A stretch of 5,633 nt of DNA. It comes from Gammaproteobacteria bacterium. Lineage in GTDB: Bacteria; Pseudomonadota; Gammaproteobacteria; Nitrosococcales; Methylophagaceae. Position 1 is the first letter of the stretch. Every line of letters starts with the position of its first letter. The stretch is taken from positions 1-5,633 of the forward strand of contig NVRG01000076.1 in assembly GCA_002400805.1 (NCBI GenBank), written 5' to 3'. Of the stretch, positions 5,513-5,633 are shown one piece after another. Both the position numbers and the translations under genes were made by a program. A model generated the notes under the pieces. It ran no database searches. It saw only the letters and a list, made by a program, of their open reading frames with translations, and was not told the DNA's origin.

Positions 5513-5633
5513 ATGATTACACTTTATGGTAGTGGTCAAACGAGATCGTTCAGAACCTTATGGGCTTTAGAAGAATCAGGGCTTCCTTTTGAATATAAGG
5601 CGGTCGATATCGGTCGCAGCGAAGAGGGCGGCA
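5513..5633 (+). CDS. Glutathione S-transferase family protein, N-terminal part
   Basis: Forty codons from the ATG to the right edge of the window. The segment MITLYGSGQTRSFRTLWAL, then EESGLPFEYKAVDI, is the first strand and helix of the thioredoxin-like N-terminal domain of glutathione S-transferases: strand 'LYG', the region of the catalytic Ser/Tyr/Cys (candidate residues are S7, T10 and S12), an arginine-rich helix ending in LEE, and the 'PFEY' strand. A full protein would be near 200 residues. The family conjugates glutathione to electrophiles or acts as a reductase or isomerase; the class cannot be decided from this fragment. The start is supported by AAGGA at 5501-5505. It is transcribed divergently from the DUF3010 gene. 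Confidence 0.82.
   Translation, partial: MITLYGSGQTRSFRTLWALEESGLPFEYKAVDIGRSEEGG

Overview
The window looks like chromosomal DNA of a fairly AT-rich gammaproteobacterium. The main grounds are a YoaA-type helicase closely resembling the Escherichia coli protein, and a DUF3010 family protein, a family I know mainly from marine gammaproteobacteria. The genus cannot be fixed from the sequence. There are no RNA genes, insertion sequences, CRISPR arrays or phage genes, and no gene-free stretch longer than about 120 bases.

Left block, positions 1-3141, plus strand: three tightly packed genes. These are the C-terminal part of a LemA family protein (its start lies outside the window), a two-pass membrane protein with a GIDE-type (MUL1-like) domain carrying one textbook EF-hand loop, and a full-length yoaA helicase with all four iron-sulfur cysteines. 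The junctions are only 3 and 4 bases, so the three are probably co-transcribed and translationally coupled.

Middle block, positions 3142-4953, plus strand: a 114-base spacer holds a small hairpin just after yoaA, a good -10 box overlapped by a small dyad, and a clear Shine-Dalgarno site. It is followed by a TetR-fold protein whose C-terminal half resembles COQ9, and, 3 bases later, a membrane-bound metal-dependent hydrolase of the YdjM/DUF457 (PF04307) type. The regulator and hydrolase form a probable two-gene operon.

Right block, positions 4982-5633: a DUF3010 gene on the minus strand, convergent with the hydrolase and divergent from the first 40 codons of a glutathione S-transferase that runs off the right end. 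The roughly 105-base divergent spacer carries a 6+6 base inverted repeat that overlaps a possible -10 box.

The points most worth following up are the EF-hand inside a bacterial GIDE membrane protein paired with LemA and a replication-repair helicase, the COQ9-like ligand domain of the TetR protein, and the RuvC/RNase H-like layout of acidic residues in the DUF3010 protein. I see no defence system or other complete, obviously novel machine.
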